Notes under the pieces: generated by a model
What the model was told of the DNA's origin: nothing
The model's database searches: none
The model's input: only the letters and a program-made list of their open reading frames with translations
Shown: piece by piece, positions 1-5,238 of the stretch
Numbering within the stretch: the stretch's first letter is position 1
Layout: each line of letters begins with the position of its first letter
From: Actinomycetes bacterium
Lineage (GTDB): Bacteria > Actinomycetota > Actinomycetes > S36-B12 > UBA10799
Length of the DNA stretch: 5,238 bases
Assembly: GCA_029779995.1 (NCBI GenBank)
Contig: JAKOZM010000476.1
Location: forward strand, 1-5,238
Direction of reading: 5' to 3'
Translations under genes and position numbers: made by a program

Positions 1-1
1 G

Positions 2-82
2 GTGCGCGCCATCATCTGGGCCAAGGTCGAAGAGGTCGCGGACGCACTGCGCCGCGGCGAGATCGGCGATCAGTCCGCCTGA
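2..82 (+). CDS. 3' end of an unidentified plus-strand gene (partial)
   Basis: Only the last 26 codons and a TGA stop are visible; the gene begins before the window. The reading frame starting at base 2 ends in the peptide VRRG-type basic/acidic helix (WAKVEEVADALRRGEIGDQSA region, shown here only in part: AKVEEVADALRRGE). Of the 26 codons, 23 end in G or C, as expected for real coding sequence in this genome, whereas the neighbouring plus-strand frame has many A/T third positions. The peptide looks like an amphipathic C-terminal helix with a short polar tail. That is too little to assign a family, so no function is offered. It converges with the potassium channel gene and overlaps its last 13 bases (70-82). 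A small hairpin follows two bases after the stop. Coding status is fairly likely; identity is unknown. Confidence 0.6.
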   Translation: MRAIIWAKVEEVADALRRGEIGDQSA

Positions 83-639
83 GCCGGCAGATGTTCGGCT
101 GCCGTGGCCATCCGCTTTCGGGTCACCCGCCGGGAGGTCTCCATCAGCACCTTCGCCAGGGTTGTGACCAGAGTGAGGCTGAGCACCATCTGCACCATCA
201 CAGCGATCATGGCCGGATGGGTCTGGGCATGGATGTCACCGAAGCCCACCGTCGTCAGGATCGTCATCGTGAAGTAGAGAGCGCTGATCTTGTCCAACGG
301 CACGTTGAAGTTGGCCGGATTGTCGATGCTCAACGACAGATATGCCAAGGCGAAGATCGCGATGATCGCAGTCACCATCACGGCGAGCATCGTGATCCCG
401 GTGGCTGCCGGGTGCCGGGACTTCTGGATGCGGAAGAGCGCCCAGACCCCGGCGATGCAGTAGACGATCGTCACCAGGACGATGGCGGCGAAGACGAGCC
501 AGGGCGGGTCCTCGCCCGTCGGCTCCGGGATCCACATGTAGAGGGCGAGAATGGCGATCACCGCCGCCACGGCGCCTAACGCGAGAGGCACGCCTGCTCG
601 CAGGACGTGCCGGGGAGAACGCAGTTGTTGCTCGGTCAC
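70..639 (-). CDS. Small potassium channel family protein (Ion_trans_2 type)
   Basis: A 189-residue membrane protein, probably a K+ channel subunit in the cytoplasmic membrane. Residues 129-135 read TTVGFGD, matching the K+ selectivity filter signature (TVGYG/TVGFG followed by D). A pore helix (about 117-129) precedes it. Hydrophobic segments lie at about 16-38, 47-69, 82-104 and 142-164; the last two flank the pore as the outer and inner helices. There is no voltage-sensor arginine ladder and no RCK/TrkA-N nucleotide-binding domain. The tail after residue 166 is short, basic (SRRVTRKR) and then polar, so any gating input is not evident. By family rule it would act as a tetramer. The start is GTG, chosen because a -10-like element sits six bases upstream and no Shine-Dalgarno sequence is seen. 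It lies 100 bases downstream of the lipid kinase and probably has its own promoter. The 3' end overlaps the convergent gene by 13 bases. Family assignment is firm; ion selectivity and physiological role are inferred. Confidence 0.92.
   Translation of the reverse strand: MTEQQLRSPRHVLRAGVPLALGAVAAVIAILALYMWIPEPTGEDPPWLVFAAIVLVTIVYCIAGVWALFRIQKSRHPAATGITMLAVMVTAIIAIFALAYLSLSIDNPANFNVPLDKISALYFTMTILTTVGFGDIHAQTHPAMIAVMVQMVLSLTLVTTLAKVLMETSRRVTRKRMATAAEHLPAQAD
85..104 (+). terminator. Possible terminator hairpin after the plus-strand gene
   Basis: A perfect 6-bp inverted repeat, CGGCAG (85-90) and CTGCCG (99-104), encloses an 8-base loop and begins two bases after the plus-strand TGA. The position suits a terminator for the rightward gene. 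There is no real U-tract downstream (only a short CTTTC about ten bases later). On the other strand the same bases are coding sequence for the C-terminus of the channel protein. A chance palindrome in GC-rich coding DNA is a serious alternative. Confidence 0.3.
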
Positions 640-645
640 GTGCCG

Positions 646-677
646 AGGGTAGCGGGACGTGGCGACGACCGCGCCAA
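646..677 (-). promoter_or_regulatory. Probable leaderless promoter of the channel gene
   Basis: On the minus strand a TACCCT hexamer (651-646) fits the actinobacterial -10 pattern TANNNT. Exactly six bases separate it from the GTG at 639, so transcription would begin at or next to the first base of the start codon. No Shine-Dalgarno-like purine run lies in the 20 bases before the GTG, which agrees with leaderless translation. A weak -35 candidate, TTGGCG (677-672), is 20 bases further up; this spacing is longer than ideal. The -10 position is directly visible; promoter activity is inferred. Confidence 0.45.
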
Positions 678-681
678 TCAG

Positions 682-728
682 CCGGGACAGCCACGCCCAT
701 TCATCCTGCGGGCGTCACACCCTCCCGG
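682..728 (-). terminator. Nested inverted repeat downstream of the lipid kinase, possible terminator
   Basis: Two inverted repeats are nested: an outer pair CCGGGA (682-687) with TCCCGG (723-728), and an inner pair ACGCCC (693-698) with GGGCGT (710-715) around an 11-base loop. The interior loops between the stems are 5 and 7 bases. In minus-strand reading the structure begins 11 bases after the lipid kinase stop, which suits a terminator for the upstream operon. There is no U-tract, so it is not a canonical intrinsic terminator. It also lies just upstream of the channel promoter and could instead be an operator or a chance GC-rich fold. Confidence 0.35.
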
Positions 729-739
729 AACTGGGCACT

Positions 740-2098
740 TCACCGGCGGGGCAAGGGCTGCCAATCCTGGACGGGTAGGAACGCCCGGCGGAACAACTCG
801 GCGAACGCCGCGCGGAAGTCCACCACGAACGCCGCCGGGGACCGGCCGATGGCGGTCAGCGGGATCCGGACCCGCAGAGCAGCGGGCAGGATCTGGAATA
901 CCGCGGGCGCGGTGACCTCCACAGCCTCGCCGTCGACGCCGGCGGCGATCGTGGTCTGCGAATCCACCTCGAAGGTGGGCGCGGTCCAGGCGTTGAAGCC
1001 CGGTGACGAGGCCATGGCACCCAGTGCCGCCCGCGCGAACATCTCGGTCACACCGGCGGCGCTGCTCAACTCGGCGGTGATGACACCCAACTCGCCGGTG
1101 TTCAGCCGCGGTCGTCCACCTGCCCCCCGCACCTCCAGCAGATAGGGGTTGTTGCTCACCATGACCACGTGCACGGTGCTGTGCTGCTGACCATCGGGGC
1201 CGGTGAACGTCAACTGCGGCGGGTCGGCCACCAGAGTGGGTAACTCTTCCATGGCCGTCTCCAACTTGCGCTCACGGTAGGTGGCGCGCTGCACCACGGA
1301 GCCGTAGATCCCCATCGACACGTTGTTGATGAACGCTCTGCCGTTCACCTGGCCCATGTCCACGACCTTCTCGCGCGCCGGGCCGAACGCATCGAGGCAG
1401 GCGGCGGGGTCGCTGCGATCCAGCCCGAGATCCATCGCGAAGTGATTGCGGGTGCCCGTCGGAATCACGACCATCGCCACCCCCGCCAGGCGCACGACGT
1501 CAGCGACGACGGCCTGGGAGCCATCCCCGCCGGCCACACCGATGACATCGGCACCCTCGCGGACCGCCTGCTCGGCCAGATCCCGCAGCGGAACGTCGTC
1601 TCCGAACCGGCGGCACTCGATGCCCCGGGCCTGCGCCCGGGCGATGAGATCGATCCGCTGAGCCTTGCCGTCACCGGAACGAGGGTTGATCAGCAGCACG
1701 GGCTTGAGTGCTGCCGCCACCACCTCGCCGGGGCGGGCCAGCTCGTGCAGCGAGCGGCGGTCGCGGCCCAGCGCGTAGCGACCCAACGGCAGGGAGGCGG
1801 CGATGCTCAGACCCCCCAAGATGATGATCCAGCCTTCGTCGTGGGCGCCGACAGCGGCCACGAAGGCCGCCGCGAGCAGGGCGAACGTGAGCCAGGCCGC
1901 CCGCGTGCGGTCCTCGCCGCTACGAGTAAGTGTCACCCAGCCCATGCCGATGGCGGCCAGCAGCGCCAGCACCGACACCAGGATGGCGATCGGGTTCTCC
2001 GTGATGCCCCGGATCATCGCCAGGACCCCGATCGCCGCCGCCGCCAACGCACCCAGTGCCGCCAGACGCCGGCGGCTGGCGAAGGAGACCTGACTCAT
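740..2098 (-). CDS. Membrane-anchored diacylglycerol kinase family lipid kinase
   Basis: A 452-residue protein with a four-helix membrane region followed by a lipid kinase of the DAGK_cat / YegS-LCB5 fold. Predicted helices are at about 12-29, 36-57, 67-84 and 89-107. The kinase begins near residue 132 with the phosphate-loop-like NPRSGDG (138-144), then AGGDGS (189-194), PTGTRNHFA (213-221), and a C-terminal lobe with GVDGE (387-391) that is typical of the family. These enzymes transfer the ATP gamma-phosphate to a lipid hydroxyl, often diacylglycerol to give phosphatidate; the true acceptor cannot be read from sequence. In many relatives the third motif reads GTxND; here H219 takes the place of that aspartate. 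Residues 415-452 form a tail beyond the core. The ATG overlaps the stop of the PAP2 phosphatase gene (ATGA), and AAGG lies seven bases upstream of the ATG, so translation is probably coupled to that gene. Family call is strong; substrate is inferred. Confidence 0.93.
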   Translation of the reverse strand: MSQVSFASRRRLAALGALAAAAIGVLAMIRGITENPIAILVSVLALLAAIGMGWVTLTRSGEDRTRAAWLTFALLAAAFVAAVGAHDEGWIIILGGLSIAASLPLGRYALGRDRRSLHELARPGEVVAAALKPVLLINPRSGDGKAQRIDLIARAQARGIECRRFGDDVPLRDLAEQAVREGADVIGVAGGDGSQAVVADVVRLAGVAMVVIPTGTRNHFAMDLGLDRSDPAACLDAFGPAREKVVDMGQVNGRAFINNVSMGIYGSVVQRATYRERKLETAMEELPTLVADPPQLTFTGPDGQQHSTVHVVMVSNNPYLLEVRGAGGRPRLNTGELGVITAELSSAAGVTEMFARAALGAMASSPGFNAWTAPTFEVDSQTTIAAGVDGEAVEVTAPAVFQILPAALRVRIPLTAIGRSPAAFVVDFRAAFAELFRRAFLPVQDWQPLPRR

Positions 2099-2625
2099 CG
2101 CCAGACCTTGTCCACACCTTCTGCCGTCAACTGGCCGATGCCGGTGCCGATCATCGCTCCGGCCACCACATCCAACGGGTAGTGCACGCCGGTATGCACC
2201 CGCGAGTACGCCACAACCGTGGCCAGGCCCCGCAGACCCAGACCCGTCCAGGGCATGGTCGCGGACACCCCTTGGGCGAAGGCGAACGCGCTTGCTGAAT
2301 GCCCGGACGGGAAGGAGGTGGACTCCGGCATCCGCACGTGCCGGTTCAGATCCTGCTCGAGCCGGGTCGGACGATCGCGACGGAACATGCGCTTGAACCC
2401 CTGGTTGACCACCGCTGAGGTCAGTCCGATACTCACCAGCCCGGTGACCGCCGCGCGACGGCCGGTCGGGCCTCCGAAAGCGGCAAGCAGGCCAGCAGCA
2501 CCCATCCAGAGCCGCGAGTAGTTCGCTGCCCGGCTGACAACCCGCAGGGTGGCATCGACCTTGGGCGTCCCGGCCTCCGCGATGGCATCGTAGAGTTCCC
2601 GGTCGGTCTCACGCACACCGATCAT
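2095..2625 (-). CDS. PAP2-superfamily phosphatase
   Basis: A 176-residue membrane phosphatase of the PAP2 / acid phosphatase type, which removes phosphate from lipid or isoprenoid phosphates such as phosphatidate or undecaprenyl diphosphate. All three signature motifs are intact: K-x6-RP (K78 to R85-P86), PSGH (106-109) and SR-x5-H-x3-D (S141-R142, H148, D152). H109 and H148 would be the acid/base and nucleophilic histidines. Hydrophobic stretches lie at about 39-51, 58-74, 110-124, 130-141 and 153-168. The chosen ATG at 2625 has AAGGA seven bases upstream. An in-frame ATG 18 codons earlier (2679) has no Shine-Dalgarno and would add a residue string unlike the family, so it is rejected. The gene is 66 bases downstream of the epimerase and overlaps the lipid kinase start by four bases. 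In related actinobacteria, proteins annotated as PAP2/diacylglycerol kinase fusions are known, which supports a joint role in lipid phosphate turnover. Exact substrate is unknown. Confidence 0.93.
   Translation of the reverse strand: MIGVRETDRELYDAIAEAGTPKVDATLRVVSRAANYSRLWMGAAGLLAAFGGPTGRRAAVTGLVSIGLTSAVVNQGFKRMFRRDRPTRLEQDLNRHVRMPESTSFPSGHSASAFAFAQGVSATMPWTGLGLRGLATVVAYSRVHTGVHYPLDVVAGAMIGTGIGQLTAEGVDKVWR
2106..2109 (-). promoter_or_regulatory. Ribosome binding site of the lipid kinase gene
   Basis: AAGG lies seven bases before the kinase ATG, inside the last codons of the phosphatase gene. Together with the ATGA stop/start overlap it supports reinitiation of ribosomes that have just finished the phosphatase, and it supports this ATG as the kinase start. 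Confidence 0.55.
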
Positions 2626-2632
2626 GCAGCGA

Positions 2633-2637
2633 TCCTT
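2633..2637 (-). promoter_or_regulatory. Ribosome binding site deciding the PAP2 start
   Basis: AAGGA, seven bases before the ATG at 2625, is the strongest Shine-Dalgarno sequence near this gene. It is the main reason to prefer the 176-residue product over the 194-residue version starting at 2679. Confidence 0.6.
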
Positions 2638-2655
2638 GCAGACCGTGTGGTGCAA
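2636..2655 (-). repeat. Small inverted repeat touching the PAP2 ribosome binding site
   Basis: In minus-strand reading TTGCA (2655-2651) and TGCAA (2640-2636) form a perfect 5-bp inverted repeat around a 10-base loop. The second arm shares its final AA with the AAGGA ribosome binding site. It could be a weak hairpin limiting ribosome access or half-sites of a regulator, but five base pairs can arise by chance. Confidence 0.25.
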
Positions 2656-2691
2656 CGCCTCCCCCGGGACGGGCGACATGGCGCGAAGCGG

Positions 2692-3594
2692 TCAGCTGGT
2701 CAGCAGGCCCTCGTCCGCCAGCCACTGCTGCGTCCGGGCCATCCCCTCGTCGAGCGCCACCTGCGGCCGCCAACCCAGCAGTCGCTCAGCCTTAGCGATG
2801 CTGTACGTGCCTCGTCGGTCGGCGAGATACCTGACCCCGGCAGGGCTCAACTCGGGCAGCAGGCCCACCCGGTTGGCCGCGGCAGTGGCCCTCAGCATCA
2901 GCGACCGCGGCACCCGGGGCACCCGGCGCCGCCCCAACATGCGCGCATAGTGGTCGAAGTAGGCCGCGGTCGGAACCCCGACACCGCCGGACAGCGTGAT
3001 GACCTCTCCGGCCGCGTCACGGGAGCGAGCTGCCGCCACGGTCCCGGCCACGACGTCATCGACGTGGACGGGACTGTGGACCCCGGTGGTGGGCACTGCG
3101 ACCTGCCGGCTACGGATCATCTGCACAGGCAGGAGGGTCCAGGGCCGGCTGCCCGGACCGTAGACATCCCCTGGGCGCACGATCACCACCTCGATGCCGG
3201 GGGTGATCAGGCACAGATGTTCGGCGGCGATCTTGGAGTCTGCATACGGCACGGCGGTGGGTCGGGTGGGGTAGTCCTCGCCGACCTGGTCGGGGAACTC
3301 GTTGCCGAAGACCGTGACACTGGAGAAGAGCACGATCCGCGGCACACCGTTGGCGATGGCTGCCTGCAGGACATTACGAGTCCCTAGGACGTTGACCCGC
3401 CAGAAATGGCCGGCCTGCCGCGGCATGCCCACCGCAGCTGCGGTGTGGATCACCACATCGCCGCGCACCCTGTCTTGCCACGGTCCCGGCTCGGCGATGT
3501 CACCGTCTGCCATGTCGATACCCACGGCACCGGGCAGAGCGGCCAGCAACGCCCGGCCGATGAAGCCGTGTGCACCCGTGATGACAGCCTGCAT
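2692..3594 (-). CDS. NAD(P)-dependent epimerase/dehydratase (extended SDR)
   Basis: A 300-residue soluble oxidoreductase of the extended short-chain dehydrogenase family, the group that includes nucleotide-sugar epimerases/dehydratases and 3-beta-hydroxysteroid dehydrogenase-like enzymes. The N-terminus has the Rossmann dinucleotide motif TGAHGFIG (6-13). D27 after the second beta strand (VGID) suggests a preference for NAD. The SS pair at 91-92 and Y117-x3-K121 (YADSK) form the catalytic Ser-Tyr-Lys set. RPGDVYGPG (140-148) and LLGW (272-275) near the C-terminus are usual for this family. The start is secure because the Rossmann strand begins at residue 2, as in most relatives. No Shine-Dalgarno is seen before it, so it probably relies on ribosomes from the stress protein gene ending 14 bases upstream. 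The substrate cannot be assigned; a sugar nucleotide or a lipid-type 3-hydroxy substrate are both possible. Intact, with no sign of frameshift. Confidence 0.92.
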   Translation of the reverse strand: MQAVITGAHGFIGRALLAALPGAVGIDMADGDIAEPGPWQDRVRGDVVIHTAAAVGMPRQAGHFWRVNVLGTRNVLQAAIANGVPRIVLFSSVTVFGNEFPDQVGEDYPTRPTAVPYADSKIAAEHLCLITPGIEVVIVRPGDVYGPGSRPWTLLPVQMIRSRQVAVPTTGVHSPVHVDDVVAGTVAAARSRDAAGEVITLSGGVGVPTAAYFDHYARMLGRRRVPRVPRSLMLRATAAANRVGLLPELSPAGVRYLADRRGTYSIAKAERLLGWRPQVALDEGMARTQQWLADEGLLTS

Positions 3595-3608
3595 AGAGGT
3601 CGAGGCGC

Positions 3609-4478
3609 TCAGGTGTGGCGCGGCAGGACCACTGCCGGCACCGGGGTGGCCCGCACCAGTTTGTACGTCATGTCACCGAGGAAGACCCGGCGCAGCACAC
3701 CGCCGCGGGCCGAGGCGAGGATGAGCAGTTCATCGCCGAGCCAGTCCACACGCTGGAGCGCGGCCTGCGTGTCATCGCCGACCGTGATCAGGGACTGGGC
3801 GTCGGCGCCCATCTGCGCCAGCGCCTCGTCGAGGGCTGCTTGGGCGTCCTCACGGGCCTGCTGCACAACCAGGTTCTCGCTGTCGAAAGAGAGTTGGCTG
3901 CCCATGACCCGATGCCTCATCAAGACCGTCAGCGCGGTCAGGGTGCGGCCGTTGGCGTGTTCGGCAGCCCACTGCAGGGCCCGCCGGGACTCCGCTGTGT
4001 CCTGGAACGCCACCACCATCCGCCCGAGAGATTCCGGCCGCACGCGCCGATAACCCGCCGGGGCGAGGGCCAGCGGAACATGCGATCCATGCAGCAGTTG
4101 ATCGGCTGTCGAGCCGATGAGGAATCTGCCCTTCGCCGACCCGGGGGCACTGCCGATCACGATGAGATCGGCGTGGATCTGCTCAGCCAGTTCGACCAGG
4201 CCGACCCCACTGGACCGGTGCCCGTGCATGGCCGTCTGGAACTCCACCAGGCCCGACTTCGGGGCGTCGTCGGCCGCCTCCTGCAGGACATCCACAGCGT
4301 CGTCCTTCAGGTACTGCACCCATTCCGCGTTGACAGTCCGCGTGCCAGCGGTATCGGCGGAGTGCGCGTAGATCGTGCCGAGCACCACCTCCGCGCCGAA
4401 CGCCCGTTGCAGGACCGCCGCCAATGCCATGGCGTCATCGGCGCTGTATTCGGAGATCACCCCGACCAGGATCTTCAT
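3609..4478 (-). CDS. Tandem-domain universal stress protein (UspA family)
   Basis: A 289-residue cytoplasmic protein made of two UspA domains, about 1-141 and 152-287. Each starts with a hydrophobic strand (MKILVGVIS; RMVVAFQD) and ends with a nucleotide loop followed by the VPxxxxP-type strand (HVPLALAP; PVPAVVLP). The loop of domain 1, GSAPGSAKGRFLIGST (109-124), keeps the first glycine and the final GS of the ATP-binding pattern G-x2-G-x9-G(S/T), but has proline (P112) at the second glycine. Domain 2 (residues about 256-269) ends in GD rather than GS/GT and lacks the first glycine, so it is probably weak or non-binding. The ATG at 4478 is preferred over one 17 codons upstream because the domain begins there and GGGGAG lies four bases before it. 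The gene starts one base after the permease stop, a pairing often seen in actinobacteria; it may tune transport according to energy state, which is inference. Confidence 0.93.
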   Translation of the reverse strand: MKILVGVISEYSADDAMALAAVLQRAFGAEVVLGTIYAHSADTAGTRTVNAEWVQYLKDDAVDVLQEAADDAPKSGLVEFQTAMHGHRSSGVGLVELAEQIHADLIVIGSAPGSAKGRFLIGSTADQLLHGSHVPLALAPAGYRRVRPESLGRMVVAFQDTAESRRALQWAAEHANGRTLTALTVLMRHRVMGSQLSFDSENLVVQQAREDAQAALDEALAQMGADAQSLITVGDDTQAALQRVDWLGDELLILASARGGVLRRVFLGDMTYKLVRATPVPAVVLPRHT

Positions 4479-4479
4479 G

Positions 4480-5238
4480 TCACTCCCCGTGGACCAGCGG
4501 CGGCTCGGGATCCGGGGTCCAGTCGTCATCGCCCTGGGCCAGCCGGGCCTTCCGGTGACCGTATCCGAAGTAGATGATCAGACCCACGGCCAACCAGATG
4601 GCGAACACGAGCCAGGTGATCCACGCCAGGGAAGCGATCAGGTACAGGCAGCCGATCATGCCCAGGATCGGGGTCAACGGATACAAGGGGGTTTTGAACG
4701 ACCGGTCCATGGTCGGTCGGCTGCGCCGCAGGCTGATGACGCCGGCGTTGACGATCATGAACGCGAACAGGGTGCCGATCGACGTGGCCTCGGCCAGTTG
4801 CCCGAGTGGGATGAGGGCTGCCAGCACGCTGATGACGACTGCCACGATGATCGTGTTGTTCACCGGTGTCTGAGTGCGGGGATTCACCTTCGTGAACACC
4901 CTGGGCAGCAGGCCATCGCGACCCATGGCGAACAGGATGCGGGTCTGGCCGTACATCGTCACCAGCACCACCGAGAAGATCGAGACGACCGCTCCGAGGG
5001 CGATCAGCGTCCCGGCCCAGGTGCTGCCGGTCACATCATTGGCGATGCGGGCCAACACGGCTTCACTGCTCTGGCCCTCGAAGTCGCTGGGCTGGCCGCC
5101 GTTGGCGCCGATCGCCGCCACCGTGACCAGCAGGTACATGATCGTCACCACGATGAGGGAACCGATGATCGCGATCGGCAGGTCGCGCTTCGGGTTCTTC
5201 GCTTCCTCCCCTGCGGTGGAGGCGGCGTCGAAGCCGAT
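4480..5238 (-). CDS. APC-superfamily amino acid permease, C-terminal part (partial)
   Basis: The last 252 residues of an amino acid transporter; the frame stays open to the window edge, so the 5' part lies outside. The visible part opens with IGFDAASTAGEEAKNPKRD, the unwound helix 6 and following loop typical of the cationic amino acid transporter (CAT/YfnA-like) branch of the APC superfamily. The conserved loop GQTRILFAMGRDGLLP (97-112) follows helix 8. Further hydrophobic segments lie at about 22-44, 75-95, 128-144, 152-169, 188-205 and 207-224, consistent with helices 7 to 12. The tail (225-252) is cytoplasmic, first basic, then rich in Asp, Pro and Glu. An internal GTG at 5151 is not the true start because conserved family sequence continues upstream of it. 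Being first in the visible operon, it probably carries the promoter outside the window. Substrate is likely an amino acid; which one cannot be decided. Confidence 0.93.
   Translation of the reverse strand: MGFDAASTAGEEAKNPKRDLPIAIIGSLIVVTIMYLLVTVAAIGANGGQPSDFEGQSSEAVLARIANDVTGSTWAGTLIALGAVVSIFSVVLVTMYGQTRILFAMGRDGLLPRVFTKVNPRTQTPVNNTIIVAVVISVLAALIPLGQLAEATSIGTLFAFMIVNAGVISLRRSRPTMDRSFKTPLYPLTPILGMIGCLYLIASLAWITWLVFAIWLAVGLIIYFGYGHRKARLAQGDDDWTPDPEPPLVHGE
4483..4488 (-). promoter_or_regulatory. Ribosome binding site of the universal stress protein gene
   Basis: GGGGAG lies four bases before the ATG at 4478, within the last codons of the permease gene, and the TGA of the permease is separated from this ATG by one base. 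This supports the shorter stress protein start and tight coupling to the permease. Confidence 0.55.

Noticed and set aside
91..579. A plus-strand open frame opposite the potassium channel gene
   Set aside because: His/Asp/Arg-rich translation without domains; the opposite strand has a TTVGFGD filter and four hydrophobic helices.
1442..2182. A 246-codon plus-strand open frame opposite the lipid kinase N-terminus
   Set aside because: Low-complexity, His/Arg/Gln-rich translation with no family features; it mirrors a gene with intact motifs.
2626..2679. An 18-residue N-terminal extension of the PAP2 phosphatase from an upstream ATG
   Set aside because: No Shine-Dalgarno precedes 2679, while the ATG at 2625 has AAGGA at seven bases and begins where the family sequence begins.
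2647..3387. A 246-codon plus-strand open frame opposite the epimerase
   Set aside because: Composition is of shadow-frame type (Gly, His, Arg, Asp) and the minus strand encodes a complete SDR enzyme.
4479..4529. A 17-residue N-terminal extension of the universal stress protein
   Set aside because: It would overlap the permease C-terminus, has no support from the family, and the ATG at 4478 has GGGGAG just upstream.
3615..4577. A 320-codon open frame on the plus strand opposite the stress protein gene
   Set aside because: It is antisense to a clear family match, its product is rich in Arg, His, Gly and Asp with no recognisable domain, and long antisense frames are expected in GC-rich coding DNA.
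5149..5151. GTG as start codon of the permease
   Set aside because: Conserved APC helix 6 and loop sequence continues in frame upstream to the window edge, so this valine codon is internal.
1..5238. Possible mobile element, CRISPR array, tRNA or defence system
   Set aside because: No transposase, integrase, direct-repeat array, cloverleaf or defence-type protein is visible; all genes are housekeeping or membrane families with similar composition.

Overview
The window reads as a compact stretch of chromosome from a high-GC Gram-positive bacterium (Actinobacteria). The evidence is the strong G/C preference at third codon positions, a GTG start that appears to be leaderless, very short intergenic gaps, and protein families typical of that phylum: a two-domain universal stress protein beside an amino acid permease, and a PAP2 phosphatase next to a membrane-anchored diacylglycerol-kinase-family enzyme. 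I cannot name the genus from the sequence.

Almost everything is on the minus strand, so in transcription order the window runs from right to left. At the right edge (4480-5238) is the C-terminal half of an APC-superfamily amino acid permease, cut by the window end. One base after its stop comes a tandem-domain universal stress protein (3609-4478). After 14 bases comes an NAD(P)-dependent epimerase/dehydratase of the extended SDR type (2692-3594). After 66 bases comes a PAP2-type phosphatase (2095-2625). Its stop codon overlaps by four bases the start of a lipid kinase with four predicted membrane helices (740-2098). These five genes look like one operon. A 100-base gap follows, holding a nested inverted repeat (possible terminator) and a probable leaderless promoter. 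Then comes a small potassium-channel-like protein with a TTVGFGD selectivity filter (70-639). The channel gene converges with, and overlaps by 13 bases, the 3' end of an unidentified plus-strand gene (up to 82).

Functionally, the PAP2 phosphatase and lipid kinase are the best-supported working pair: one could remove and the other add a phosphate on a lipid such as diacylglycerol/phosphatidate, and translational overlap would keep them in proportion. The permease and stress protein are a second coupled pair, in which the stress protein may respond to nucleotide or energy state. The epimerase has no clear substrate. It may act on a nucleotide sugar or lipid-linked substrate for the envelope, but this is only inference.

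I see no mobile element, CRISPR array, RNA gene, phage gene or defence system, and no gene-free stretch longer than 100 bases. I did not find an obviously new biological system. Observations worth a second look are the coupled lipid phosphatase/kinase pair, the leaderless channel promoter, altered residues in the stress protein nucleotide loops and in the kinase motif, and three small inverted repeats at gene boundaries.
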